A DNA stretch of 64,000 nt, from positions 40,189 through 104,188 of the IMG/VR virus record IMGVR_UViG_3300001533_002564, one strand, 5' to 3'. Shown here in pieces: positions 44,743 through 53,470 of this stretch; position 1 is the stretch's first letter, and every line of letters begins with the position of its first letter. A program made the position numbers and the translations under genes. The notes under the pieces were generated by a model. The model was not told where the DNA came from. It saw nothing but the letters and a program-made list of their open reading frames with translations, and did no database searches. This DNA comes from a virus.

Positions 44743-46053
44743 TTAAATACTAACTGGTATTAAACTTTTTAAAAGGTCAATATATTGTTTTACCTTTTCT
44801 TTAATAACCCTTTTTATTACTGGTTTTAATAATTTAATTAAATATGAAACAGCTAATAAAAATAAAAACTCAGATATTAGTGTTTTTATTTCTTTTGATA
44901 AACATTTAATTAATGTTTTAAAATTTTTTGCTGTATCAACAACATTATTTGATAAACTTCCAATTCCACCTTGAAGTTTATCCATTATCGCAAATAATAC
45001 TAATATTTGAGGTGCTGCTGTTAATGCTTCAATTATTTTAAGAATAAATGTATTAATTAATAATTCAAAAAACCCATTCTTTACAGTTTCTTTATTTTGA
45101 TTTGTTGTTTCAGGTGAAGTACTACTTTCATCAATTGTTGATTCAAGCTGGTCACCAACATAATATGGGTCTGTTGACCCAGAAATATTTTTTATTAATT
45201 TATCAAAATCATCAAAATTTAATTTAGATGAAATTAAACCACAACCCATATCATAATTAATAATTCCTTTAGATATTTCCTGTGCTTTATTAAGTAATTT
45301 ATCATTATCTTCAGGTGATATTTCAAAAGAGTCATCGCCTTCAATAACTTGTTTTAAACTTTGTTCAAGAACTAATTCATTATATATTTGTTCTGATGTT
45401 TTATTTTGGTTATTACTTAATGTTCCATAAACACTATCCATAACTGAACTAATTATTTCTTTTTCATTTAATATTTCAGTATTGTCAATATAACTATTAA
45501 AAAATTCTCCAACATTTTGATTTCCTAAACTTGAATTAGGTTTAATTTGAAAACTATCACTACTTTCAATATATTTAATTGATAGATTATTATATGTTTC
45601 AAAATTTCCTGAATTTTGAATTGCATCATATGCTGTTGCATCAAAACTATCTGATGGTGAACCGTAAATTAAACTTCCAGTATTTGAATTTGGATTAGTT
45701 TTAAATTTATTTTTATTGTCAATTGATTTAACTGATGTAGTTATACCATTAGTTTTAAATGTACTTGAAAATTCTTGGTCTGAATTTGATTGTGTTAATT
45801 GTTTCTTTAGTGATGTTTTTAATTTTGGTTCAACTTCTTTTATTAAACCAGAAAATATTTTACCTATGGTAGATTTAACTGCTTCAGTACCTGCAATAGA
45901 ATTCATTACATTAATAATAAAAGAAAAACTATTGTCTTTATTATTAATTGATGAAAACGTATCATTTAGTAATGCAGGTTTTTGTTCTTCATCTAAAGAC
46001 TTATATACACCAACCTGATTTATAACACTTCTTTTATCATCAGCAATACTCAT
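44743..46053 (-). CDS. Baseplate-operon protein with hydrophobic C-terminal segments
   Basis: The first 300 of 436 residues are Ser/Asn/Lys-rich and probably helical. The C-terminal 120 residues contain two or three hydrophobic stretches (L-L-I-N-T-F-I-L-K-I-I, L-I-S-E-F-L-F-L-L-A-V-S-Y-L-I) between basic helices. In a tail operon such segments suggest a protein that inserts into the host membrane at DNA injection. That is inference; no family recognised. Confidence 0.6.
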   Translation of the reverse strand: MSIADDKRSVINQVGVYKSLDEEQKPALLNDTFSSINNKDNSFSFIINVMNSIAGTEAVKSTIGKIFSGLIKEVEPKLKTSLKKQLTQSNSDQEFSSTFKTNGITTSVKSIDNKNKFKTNPNSNTGSLIYGSPSDSFDATAYDAIQNSGNFETYNNLSIKYIESSDSFQIKPNSSLGNQNVGEFFNSYIDNTEILNEKEIISSVMDSVYGTLSNNQNKTSEQIYNELVLEQSLKQVIEGDDSFEISPEDNDKLLNKAQEISKGIINYDMGCGLISSKLNFDDFDKLIKNISGSTDPYYVGDQLESTIDESSTSPETTNQNKETVKNGFFELLINTFILKIIEALTAAPQILVLFAIMDKLQGGIGSLSNNVVDTAKNFKTLIKCLSKEIKTLISEFLFLLAVSYLIKLLKPVIKRVIKEKVKQYIDLLKSLIPVSI

Positions 46054-46436
46054 TATTTTTTACCTTTTTTTTCAAGTTCTTCATGAACAAAACTTAATAA
46101 CTCATTTCTTCTGTCAGTACCAACTTCACCAGTTTCATCATCACCACCTGATACATTTTTTATTGTACCTTCACCTTTTTTATCAAAAACAACTTCTTTT
46201 AAATAACGTAATAACATAATTTTTTGGTCTTGATTTTTTGCTTCTGCTGATATAAGTTTAACTATTTGATCGCCAATTGCAGCAACTTCACCAGTTTCTT
46301 TTATTTTAGTTTCCCATTTAGTAAATAATCTAGTGATTTTTGCTTTCTGATTATGACTCTCATCATAGATTTCTTGAAGAAGTTTATTAACACTTTCTTC
46401 ATCAAATTTTAATTTTTTTCTTTTTGGTCTACTCAT
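46053..46436 (-). CDS. Hypothetical charged protein (127 aa)
   Basis: Its N-terminus is very basic (S-R-P-K-R-K-K-L-K-F) and is followed by helices and an acidic Gly-rich stretch (S-G-G-D-D-E-T-G-E). It overlaps the next gene by one base and the broken GIY-YIG gene by 8 bases. No family recognised; operon position suggests a tail or chaperone role. Confidence 0.6.
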   Translation of the reverse strand: MSRPKRKKLKFDEESVNKLLQEIYDESHNQKAKITRLFTKWETKIKETGEVAAIGDQIVKLISAEAKNQDQKIMLLRYLKEVVFDKKGEGTIKNVSGGDDETGEVGTDRRNELLSFVHEELEKKGKK

Positions 46437-47046
46437 TGTCGTATAATATTAGTCTTTTTTTATAATTTATGATATCACTAATATGTGATGGGTCAACATT
46501 ATACATATTAGCTAATATACATTGTTTTATATTATCATTTTCATATAATAATCTAATCTTCTTCACATCATTATTTAACAATTTTCTTTTATAATTATGT
46601 AAACCAATTAATCTTTTTGCTTCAGAACTATGTTTTTTATTATAAAAATTATTTCCTTTACCACTCATTCTTCTTTTTTTATCTTCAATACCCCTTTGAT
46701 GTTTAGAACCTAAGTTATTTTTTGCTAAAGGGCAGATATTATAACCATATTTATTATTAAATGATTTATATTTATTAATATAGTTTTGTTCAATTAATAC
46801 TAAATTATCAATATTGTTTATTATTTCAATAACACCAAATATAAACATATTTTCGCCATATTTATTCCATGCATTTTATAAATGCCTAGAATGATATTTA
46901 TTATTATTTAATAAAAATCGATGACTTGATAATCTACTAATTAAACATTTAGCACTTCCAATATAGACTTTACCATTATATAAATTTTTTATTAAGTAAA
47001 CACCCGAATCTTTTATATTTATTCCATATTTACTTGATCGTGCCAT
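46429..47046 (-). pseudogene. GIY-YIG homing endonuclease with one in-frame TAA
   Basis: From ATG 47046, directly after a late box, the frame reads a GIY-YIG core (G-V-Y-L-I-K-N, K-V-Y-I-G-S-A). It then reads Y-H-S-R-H-L-stop-N-A-W-N-K-Y-G. The intact relative at 25930 has H-L-Q-N-A-Y-N-K-Y-G at the same place, so the TAA (46876-46878) replaces a glutamine codon CAA by one C-to-T change. The frame then continues undisturbed through a NUMOD3-like region and a C-terminal DNA-binding domain to 46429. Confidence 0.85.
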
Positions 47047-47059
47047 ACTTTTTATTTAT

Positions 47060-47068
47060 TATAAATAC
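47060..47068 (-). promoter_or_regulatory. Late-type box before broken GIY-YIG gene
   Basis: Minus strand TTAGTATTTATAATAAA lies 13 bases before the ATG at 47046. It supports that ATG as the true start of the interrupted gene. Confidence 0.6.
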
Positions 47069-47071
47069 TAA

Positions 47072-47203
47072 TCATTCTAAAAGATATTCACTAATAATTG
47101 ATTTTCTATAATTTAAATTAAATGATGATTTTATTGATGTTTTAAATTCTTTATTAAGTTCAGGGTTAAATTTAATTATTAAATATGATTCAATAATATG
47201 CAT
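47072..47203 (-). CDS. Possible small protein (43 aa)
   Basis: ATG at 47203 opens 43 codons (M-H-I-I-E-S-Y-L-I-I-K-F-N-P-E-L...), ending 4 bases before the late box of the broken GIY-YIG gene. No promoter is visible. It may be a small gene or the remnant of one displaced by the insertion. Confidence 0.3.
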   Translation of the reverse strand: MHIIESYLIIKFNPELNKEFKTSIKSSFNLNYRKSIISEYLLE

Positions 47204-47277
47204 GTTTGAAATATTTTTTAATTCAAAAATTTAAATCTTATTAAACATTTTATTTACAGTGTATTATTTAATAAGTT

Positions 47278-47409
47278 TTAATCATCTAAATTGTAATTAA
47301 TAAAAATTCTCTTATCATAAAAATCATTACCGTGTATATGTATAATATATGCAAGTTTCAATAATTTTAATTATTTAATTAAATAATTAATATCGTCTTC
47401 TTTTATTTT
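47278..47409 (-). pseudogene. Remnant resembling a spike-protein C-terminus
   Basis: Directly after the sigma-factor stop, in the same frame, lies K-I-K-E-D-D-I-N-Y-L-I-K-stop-L-K-L-L-K-L-A-Y-I-I, then H-I-H-G-N-D-F, ending in a TAA. There is no start codon. L-A-Y-I-I-H-I-H-G recalls the end of the spike protein (L-A-L-I-N-H-I-H-G). The internal stop is TAA at a position where Gln would fit. The rest of the 47204-47412 gap is otherwise empty to my eye. Confidence 0.35.
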
Positions 47410-47412
47410 TTA

Positions 47413-48288
47413 TTAATCATCTAAATAATCTAATTTTTCAAAAAAATAAATTTCCTTAAATGGTTTAATGCCGATTCTAATTTCTTTTGTTGTTAAACCT
47501 GTTTGTTCTTTTAAATATAATAAAATTTTATTTTTTGCAAATTTATTGGTAACACGTTTTTCATAATTACCTTCAGGACTATCTTCCATAAATAATATTT
47601 GCCAATTTTTTAAAATATTAGCAATTGCATCACCAACAAGAATTTCATTTTTTTTCATTGTTGAATTATTATCTATGAGGTCTTCAATTTTTTTAACAAC
47701 ACAATTAATTAATTTTTCAAGTTGATGCTGATTTTCCATTTCCATCTCATAAGTATATTCAGTATTACTATTAATTTCATCAACATAATTATCAAAATTT
47801 AAATTAGTCTTTTTTTCATTATAACTTTTTTTACTATGGTCTTTATAATAATTTCGAATAATTGTTTGACAATAACTAAATGCTTTAGATTTGAAAATTC
47901 TATAAGTATATCCATCATCAGATTTATTAATTTCTTTTAATTTTTTATTAGCGTCTTCAATATAAATAAATCGATAATCATTACCTAGTTTATACCACTT
48001 ATCATCAGTAGAATTATTTTTTTTACGTTCAATTATATATAATTTATACTTAATCATGTGTTCAATTAAGTGTGTGAGTGCATTAGATTCAACCTCTTCC
48101 ATATCGTAATTACCGATATGGATGGGGTATCTTCTTAATATTGATTGTATCATTTTTCTAAATGGTTCAATCAATATTTCATTATAGATTTTATTTTTTT
48201 CTTCAAATGAATCAGAATTAATATAATCTATAACTGCTTGTTCTTCTTTCTCTGCAAAATATTGCGTTGTGATTTCGGGTTTCTTCAT
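47413..48288 (-). CDS. Late sigma factor-like protein (T4 gp55-like)
   Basis: The 291 residues have a central part that resembles the sigma region 2 remnant of gp55: Y-R-I-F-K-S-K-A-F-S-Y-C-Q-T-I-I-R-N-Y-Y-K-D-H (T4: H-A-Y-I-T-Q-A-C-F-N-A-F). A Lys-rich stretch and an Asp/Asn-rich segment follow. An N-terminal helical pair and a longer C-terminal part have no T4 counterpart. It would direct host RNA polymerase to the GTATTTATA boxes, the analogue of T4 late promoters. The match is a pattern judgement and is only moderate. Confidence 0.55.
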   Translation of the reverse strand: MKKPEITTQYFAEKEEQAVIDYINSDSFEEKNKIYNEILIEPFRKMIQSILRRYPIHIGNYDMEEVESNALTHLIEHMIKYKLYIIERKKNNSTDDKWYKLGNDYRFIYIEDANKKLKEINKSDDGYTYRIFKSKAFSYCQTIIRNYYKDHSKKSYNEKKTNLNFDNYVDEINSNTEYTYEMEMENQHQLEKLINCVVKKIEDLIDNNSTMKKNEILVGDAIANILKNWQILFMEDSPEGNYEKRVTNKFAKNKILLYLKEQTGLTTKEIRIGIKPFKEIYFFEKLDYLDD

Positions 48289-48310
48289 TCATATGTTATA
48301 AACTATATAG

Positions 48311-49123
48311 TTATTCAGCTATTACAATTTTTTTGATTTTAGACAAATCAATTGGTCTGTCATTCATAAAATTAGATTCTTTTGTTGCTGTTTCAAACCA
48401 GAATTTCCTTTCATCAATACTCATATTTTTTTGATATTCACCAAATAAACTATCTTCACGAGTTGCAAGATGTTTATAACCGATTTTTGGTATAGTAAAT
48501 ATTTTAGATGCATTATTTAATGCTCTAAGTAAAAATTCATACATAAATGCTAATTTTATGTTTGATTTATATTTACCAATATTTTCGAATTCAGATTTTT
48601 TTATAATTGCACCACTTAATTTAAAATCGGTATATTGTTTTAATATATTAATATTTAAATAACCAATTTCACCATTTTCGCCAACAAATTGTTGTGCCCA
48701 AACAGTTTCATTTGTTAATTTAATACCTTCATTTTTCTCATTTACTTCAATCATCATAGTTAAAAATATATCGATTTCAGGATAATTTTTAATATAATTT
48801 TCACCGTTTTTTATAAATGTTGAACTTAATTCATCATCAAATTCAACTACAGTAAAATATTCGGTAGTTACTGAATCAACAGCAAGATTAACTTGTGATT
48901 GATAATCAGTATTACCTTCATTTTTAATAAATGATATATTTGATTGAGTTTTACCAGAAAATTTAGATTTTATTTCATTCATCACTGATTCTGGTGATAC
49001 AATTAATATTTGTGGTAATTCTTTATTACCAACTTGTTTTGATATAGATTCAACTGCTTTATCCAAATATTTTTCAACAGTTTCATTAAATTCATGTATT
49101 GGAATTATTATTGATATATTCAT
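48311..49123 (-). CDS. Glycosyltransferase, GT-A (family 2-like)
   Basis: The 270 residues begin with S-I-I-I-P-I-H-E-F-N, the start of GT2 folds, and have a D-x-D-like E-F-D-D-E near residue 104. An acceptor-side helical region follows. It should transfer a sugar from a nucleotide sugar. It lies in a leftward cluster with a GT-B enzyme. Possible targets are modified phage DNA, virion proteins or host glycans; nothing here decides. Confidence 0.75.
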   Translation of the reverse strand: MNISIIIPIHEFNETVEKYLDKAVESISKQVGNKELPQILIVSPESVMNEIKSKFSGKTQSNISFIKNEGNTDYQSQVNLAVDSVTTEYFTVVEFDDELSSTFIKNGENYIKNYPEIDIFLTMMIEVNEKNEGIKLTNETVWAQQFVGENGEIGYLNINILKQYTDFKLSGAIIKKSEFENIGKYKSNIKLAFMYEFLLRALNNASKIFTIPKIGYKHLATREDSLFGEYQKNMSIDERKFWFETATKESNFMNDRPIDLSKIKKIVIAE

Positions 49124-49147
49124 TTTAATTTAATTTAAAATTTATTA

Positions 49148-50296
49148 TTATTTTTCTTCAGTAACAGGTAATTCAAGTGATTTTTCTAATAAACTAATTC
49201 TTTTATCAGTTAATTCAGTATATATATCAATTATTTGAGATTCACTGTTATTTTGAGTATATTTAGCTACAACATTATTCATTGATTCATAAATTTCAGG
49301 TGAAATGTCATCATCTAAAAATTTCATAATTGTATTTCCAAGTAAAATAGGTAAATCATAATAATTTTCACTCCAAATACCAGCATTATCATTTGCTTTA
49401 ATTGGTTTATCATTTTCATCTCGTTCAATCATGTATTCAGGCATAATATCTGGTTTTAAACAAATAGGTATTGTTCCTGATTTCATACATTCTAAAGGAA
49501 ATGTTCCAAAAGAAGAAATTCTGTCAATCCAGATTGCTGCAAAATTATTTTGTAGTCTTTTTGCAAAATCTACTCTACGCATTGGTTGTGGTGGTTTACT
49601 TTTTGTTAACATAGTATCAAAAGTAATCCAATTATATTCAGGAAATTTATTAAAAAATAATTTTACAAATTTTGAAATTTCATTAGCATTTCTACCAATA
49701 ACAGAAATTACTGGTTTTTGTGGTTTATCTGTTTTTTCAAAATATTCAGGAATACCAATATCATATGTTTTAATATTAAATCTATTTTCACCATAATATA
49801 TTTCAAATAATTTTTTTAATGTTTCTGATGTAGTTATAACATCTTGAATACCAAAAGACGACCAATCAGTACCGGGAATCAAGGAATTCGTCATATAATC
49901 AATCGACTGTAATAAACCTACTCTCAAACAAGGTAAATTTTTTGTTTGTTCCATTATGTTTGAATATACTTCTGGAATTATCATCACATCTTCAGGACCG
50001 ACCATCAATTTAGGGTCTGCCATTGACATATGTACGTGGTCGGTAAGTTCTTTTTCAATCCAAGTTGGTACGACATAATCACCTTTTTCAACCATTACAA
50101 TTACTTCATAACCTAAATTTTTTACAACTGTTGCATGAAAATAAATCTCATATATACTTGCAACAGGACTTTGTGATTCAGGCACAATAAATAAAAATTT
50201 TGATTTCTTATTTTTTAACTTATCGAGACTAGTTTTAATTTTCTCGATTTTTTCTACTTCAGCATTTTGTGCTGCATTTGTTAATTCTTCACTCAT
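49148..50296 (-). CDS. Glycosyltransferase, GT-B (family 4-like)
   Basis: The 382 residues comprise an N-terminal Rossmann half (F-L-F-I-V-P-E-S-Q-S-P-V-A) and a C-terminal half with I-S-V-I-G-R-N. The nucleotide-sugar site is F-G-T-F-P-L-E-C-M-K-S-G-T-I-P-I (GT4 E-x7-E-like). The second half is the better preserved. It ends 25 bases before the next gene of the cluster. Confidence 0.72.
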   Translation of the reverse strand: MSEELTNAAQNAEVEKIEKIKTSLDKLKNKKSKFLFIVPESQSPVASIYEIYFHATVVKNLGYEVIVMVEKGDYVVPTWIEKELTDHVHMSMADPKLMVGPEDVMIIPEVYSNIMEQTKNLPCLRVGLLQSIDYMTNSLIPGTDWSSFGIQDVITTSETLKKLFEIYYGENRFNIKTYDIGIPEYFEKTDKPQKPVISVIGRNANEISKFVKLFFNKFPEYNWITFDTMLTKSKPPQPMRRVDFAKRLQNNFAAIWIDRISSFGTFPLECMKSGTIPICLKPDIMPEYMIERDENDKPIKANDNAGIWSENYYDLPILLGNTIMKFLDDDISPEIYESMNNVVAKYTQNNSESQIIDIYTELTDKRISLLEKSLELPVTEEK

Positions 50297-50297
50297 T

Positions 50298-51038
50298 TTA
50301 TTTTTTCCTTTTATATTTAATTATTTTTTCAAAATCACTATTATTAATTAAATCAGCAATTTGTAAGACTTCTAATGAACCTGCTTTAATATTTTCATTA
50401 TAAGGTCTTTTTATTTTTATAATCTTCTTACCCCAAGGAGCACCGATTTTTAAAATTTCTGGGTCTGTTGTTATTAAAATATCAACATGTTTCCACATAT
50501 CTGTTGATTTATTAACAAATTTATAATTATTAAATCTCGATGATATTTTACTTAAAAAGAATAATGTCGGTGGTATACTAAATCTGTTTTCAACAGATAA
50601 TACAGTATAATCAACCTTATTTTCATATTTTTGTAAAAAATTATTTACATCTAAATCTAATTGCGGATACATTTTAGGAGCAGCACCATGAATTTCAAAA
50701 AGAAAATCTTCATACATAAATCTATTATATACTTCTTTTGCACTTAATTTAACTTTTTTAACTGGCTTAAATAACATAAAATCAGCAGGTGCTTCACCAT
50801 TTTTATCTAATTGATAATCAATCGGATTAATTTCTTCAGGTGTGTCTTCTGGTTCACGCATTTCTTTTATTTCTTCAACAACATCCTTCCAAGGATAATT
50901 ATTAAAAAAATCATAAACATATGGTTGTTCTTCTGGGATATCTTTATCACCAAATTCTTGTACATAGAATCTATCAAATTGTAACCATTTTGCTCTTAAT
51001 ATTTCATCAATATCAATACCTATTTTTTTCTTACTCAT
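50298..51038 (-). CDS. HAD-like phosphatase/nucleotidase-type protein
   Basis: The 246 residues start with K-I-G-I-D-I-D-E-I-L, the first HAD motif (D-x-D) of the 5'(3')-deoxyribonucleotidase type. Later come T-V-L-S-V-E-N-R-F and a conserved D-I-L-I-T-T-D-P segment like the acidic last motif. It may be a nucleotide phosphatase or act in sugar metabolism with the adjacent transferases. It is coupled to both neighbours (8-base overlap upstream, one base downstream). Confidence 0.55.
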   Translation of the reverse strand: MSKKKIGIDIDEILRAKWLQFDRFYVQEFGDKDIPEEQPYVYDFFNNYPWKDVVEEIKEMREPEDTPEEINPIDYQLDKNGEAPADFMLFKPVKKVKLSAKEVYNRFMYEDFLFEIHGAAPKMYPQLDLDVNNFLQKYENKVDYTVLSVENRFSIPPTLFFLSKISSRFNNYKFVNKSTDMWKHVDILITTDPEILKIGAPWGKKIIKIKRPYNENIKAGSLEVLQIADLINNSDFEKIIKYKRKK

Positions 51039-51312
51039 TATTATCTTTTTTTAATTCTTTCAATTGATGTTGAAGTTCTTCTTCTAACTTTTCCATCAAT
51101 TTAGTATGTTTATTAATTAAGTTTTTTCTTGTAATATATTCTGGATTAATACATTCAATTCTAGTATCAGATGATTGTACAGGTATAACAATTATTTCAC
51201 CTTGAAATGTTGAAGGAATAATTTTTTTTGCAATTTTATTTGTGTAATACTCAATATCTTCAATTCTGATACCTTGAACACCAATATATATAACTAATAT
51301 TTTATTTTTCAT
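51031..51312 (-). CDS. Hypothetical protein (93 aa)
   Basis: The first 60 residues look like a small alpha/beta fold (K-I-L-V-I-Y-I-G-V-Q-G-I, I-I-V-I-P-V-Q-S-S-D-T-R) and the end is a charged helix. It lies 2 bases after the PhoH-like gene and overlaps the HAD-like gene. No family recognised. Confidence 0.65.
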   Translation of the reverse strand: MKNKILVIYIGVQGIRIEDIEYYTNKIAKKIIPSTFQGEIIVIPVQSSDTRIECINPEYITRKNLINKHTKLMEKLEEELQHQLKELKKDNNE

Positions 51313-51314
51313 AA

Positions 51315-52121
51315 TTAACTATTTAATAATTGTCTTCTATGATTTTTTTCTTTTATATCAACATTATCAAAATACTCATTATATTTATCTTCAATGACAC
51401 TTATTAATGGATTTCTGATGTTTGTATCGGCTTCTGACATCTTGATAACACCTATCTTCGAAACGTCTTCAAATAGGCTTAAAAGTACTTCTAATGAACT
51501 TTCTTTTTTATTTCTAATATCAATTTGATTAGTATCTCCAAGTAATATTATTTTTGAATTATTACCGATTCTAGTAAGTAATGTTCTTGAATTATCTAAA
51601 CTTACATTTTGCATCTCATCAGCAATAATAATACAATCATCAAGACTAGCACCTCTAATATATGCTAAAGGACAAGGTCTGATAATTTCTTTTTCAATTA
51701 ATGACTTTATTGAACTTTCTAATACAAGTTTTTCCATATTAAGATAAAAACTCCACATTATAGGTTCTAATTTTTCTTTTAAATCACCTTTAAGAAAACC
51801 AACTTCTTCATTTTTTAATGTAGTAACTGATTTTACTAAATATATTTTTTTAAATCTATTATTTGCTTTTCTTAATAAACTTAAAGCATATGCCATTGCA
51901 ACATAGGTTTTACCAGTACCTGCTGGACCGGCAGCAATCGTAATTTCATTATTTTTTATAGATTTTATTAAATTTTTTTGACTTTCATTTTTTGATACAA
52001 TTTTAATATCTTTTGCTAATAATGAACTAACTTCTTTTTTTATTTTAGAAATTTCCATTTCACTATTAACAGAAATTATTTCTTCAAATTCTTTATCTTC
52101 TTTATATCTATCTCTACCCAT
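51315..52121 (-). CDS. phoH: PhoH-like ATPase
   Basis: The start is placed at M-G-R-D-R-Y-K (52121); the in-frame ATG at 52169 would add 16 atypical residues. The P-loop is G-P-A-G-T-G-K-T, Walker B is C-I-I-I-A-D-E-M-Q-N, and L-L-G-D-T-N-Q-I-D is typical of PhoH. It has about 268 residues, normal for phage PhoH. Such proteins are widespread in large phages as putative RNA or nucleotide-linked ATPases. It heads the leftward cluster with glycosyltransferases and sigma factor. Confidence 0.9.
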   Translation of the reverse strand: MGRDRYKEDKEFEEIISVNSEMEISKIKKEVSSLLAKDIKIVSKNESQKNLIKSIKNNEITIAAGPAGTGKTYVAMAYALSLLRKANNRFKKIYLVKSVTTLKNEEVGFLKGDLKEKLEPIMWSFYLNMEKLVLESSIKSLIEKEIIRPCPLAYIRGASLDDCIIIADEMQNVSLDNSRTLLTRIGNNSKIILLGDTNQIDIRNKKESSLEVLLSLFEDVSKIGVIKMSEADTNIRNPLISVIEDKYNEYFDNVDIKEKNHRRQLLNS

Positions 52122-52235
52122 ATAATATTTAATGTTATTATTTAAATAATTTTTATAATTAAAACACATTCACATATATATGTTAATACGAAAAAAATAT
52201 TTTTTTCTTGAATTATGTATAAAAATTTTTTCATA

Positions 52236-52244
52236 GTATTTATG
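52236..52244 (+). promoter_or_regulatory. Late-type box variant GTATTTATG
   Basis: ATAGTATTTATGGAAAA lies 34 bases before the ATG at 52278. Confidence 0.55.
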
Positions 52245-52277
52245 GAAAATGATAATAAAATATAAAATATTATAAAA

Positions 52278-53249
52278 ATGGAAAATAATCAAGTACCTTC
52301 AAAAGAACCAATTGGTGATTTATTAAAAAAATATAAACAAATGCATAATGACGGAACATTACCACCACCAGAATCAGTACAATCTGTACCGATTGATAAT
52401 GTACCAACAGAACCACCTGTGTCTGCACCCTTACCTTCATCATCAATTCCATCAGCAGCATCAACTTTTAATGCTGAAGAATATGAAAATATTATGAATA
52501 AAGAAACCGACCCAGATTTAATGACTTCATATGAAATAGTTAAATTACCATCAAAAGGATTATTTTATAAAAATAGAATTTCAGAAGTAAGTGTTGAATA
52601 CATGACATCTAAAGATGAAGATTTACTTACTACACCATCACTAATTGAAAATGGTACTGTTATAGATGTTTTATTAAAGAGAAAAATTAAAACAAAAGGT
52701 GTTGATATTAATAATTTACTTGCTGGTGATAGAAATGCTATAATATTATTTTTACGTAGTTCAAGTTATGGTTCAGAATATACTGTACAAGTACCTGACC
52801 CAAGAACAAATAAATCATTTAAAACAACTGTTGATTTACTTAAATTAAAATATAAAAAAGTTAATGAATTACCTGATGAAGAAGGACATTTTACAATAAA
52901 AATTCCAATGCGAAAGAAAACTGTTAAATTTAAATTATTAACTTCTGGTGAAGAAAACATTTTACTTAAACAAGCTGAAGCACATAAAGATGCTTATAAT
53001 CAAGAATTTAGTGAATACACCACTCTTAAATTAAAATCACATATAGTTAGTATTGATGGTAAAACTGACAGAACTTATATAAGTAAATTTGTTGATGCTA
53101 TGCCAGCAATGGATGCTTTAACTATTCGTACAAAAATATTAGATATAAGTCCTGATGTCGATATGAATTATGAATTTACAGCTAAAGACGGTTATAAATT
53201 TAATGCTGAATTATCTGTTGGTATAGATTTTTTTTTCCCAAACATCTAG
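52278..53249 (+). CDS. Baseplate hub/tape-measure assembly protein (T4 gp26-like), zero frame
   Basis: The 323 residues comprise a Pro/Ser-rich linker to about residue 72, then the gp26-type domain: I-V-K-L-P-S-K-G-L-F-Y, S-V-E-Y-M-T-S-K-D-E-D-L-L-T, G-D-R-N-A-I-I-L-F-L-R-S-S-S-Y-G. The frame ends D-F-F-F-P-N-I-TAG. Just before that stop is the slippery heptamer T-TTT-TTC (53231-53237) in the correct phase. A -1 shift would append a 63-residue tail. It stands immediately before the tape measure gene, where phages encode frameshifted tail chaperones. Confidence 0.8.
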   Translation: MENNQVPSKEPIGDLLKKYKQMHNDGTLPPPESVQSVPIDNVPTEPPVSAPLPSSSIPSAASTFNAEEYENIMNKETDPDLMTSYEIVKLPSKGLFYKNRISEVSVEYMTSKDEDLLTTPSLIENGTVIDVLLKRKIKTKGVDINNLLAGDRNAIILFLRSSSYGSEYTVQVPDPRTNKSFKTTVDLLKLKYKKVNELPDEEGHFTIKIPMRKKTVKFKLLTSGEENILLKQAEAHKDAYNQEFSEYTTLKLKSHIVSIDGKTDRTYISKFVDAMPAMDALTIRTKILDISPDVDMNYEFTAKDGYKFNAELSVGIDFFFPNI

Positions 53250-53255
53250 CAGGTG
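53231..53255 (+). promoter_or_regulatory. Programmed -1 ribosomal frameshift site
   Basis: The heptamer T TTT TTC is read as TTT TTC in frame zero and TTT TTT after slipping back one base. Five bases later a small stem (CATCT/AGGTG, loop AGC, 53243-53255) may add a stimulus, though it is weak. The zero-frame TAG follows within 10 bases. Confidence 0.65.
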
Positions 53256-53428
53256 AATATAAAAAAATGGTCGATGAAGAAATTTATATATTGACCAATC
53301 ATGCTAATTTTCAAGCAGAATATATTGAAAGAATTCCTATATATAGAAGAAGACATTTTTTATTTTTATTAAATAAAGAAAATGAAGAAATAGAAAAAAT
53401 AAGAGATAGAGAAAAAAATAAAAGATAA
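53237..53428 (+). CDS. -1 frame extension of the gp26-like protein
   Basis: After the shift the sequence reads P-K-H-L-A-G-E-Y-K-K-M-V-D-E-E-I-Y-I-L-T, then a helical charged end (Y-R-R-R-H-F-L-F-L-L) and stops at TAA 53426-53428. It recalls short gp51-type hub assembly proteins. The fused product would have about 383 residues. An internal ATG (53267) could also give a free 53-residue protein, so frameshift and reinitiation are both possible. Confidence 0.65.
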   Translation, partial: PKHLAGEYKKMVDEEIYILTNHANFQAEYIERIPIYRRRHFLFLLNKENEEIEKIRDREKNKR

Positions 53429-53440
53429 AAAATAAATACA

Positions 53441-53470
53441 AAAAACTGAGATAATAAAACTCAGTTTTTT
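53441..53470 (+). terminator. Terminator before tape measure gene
   Basis: AAAAACTGAG pairs with CTCAGTTTTT around a 9-base loop, with a T-tract. The last T directly abuts the next late promoter box. Confidence 0.82.
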
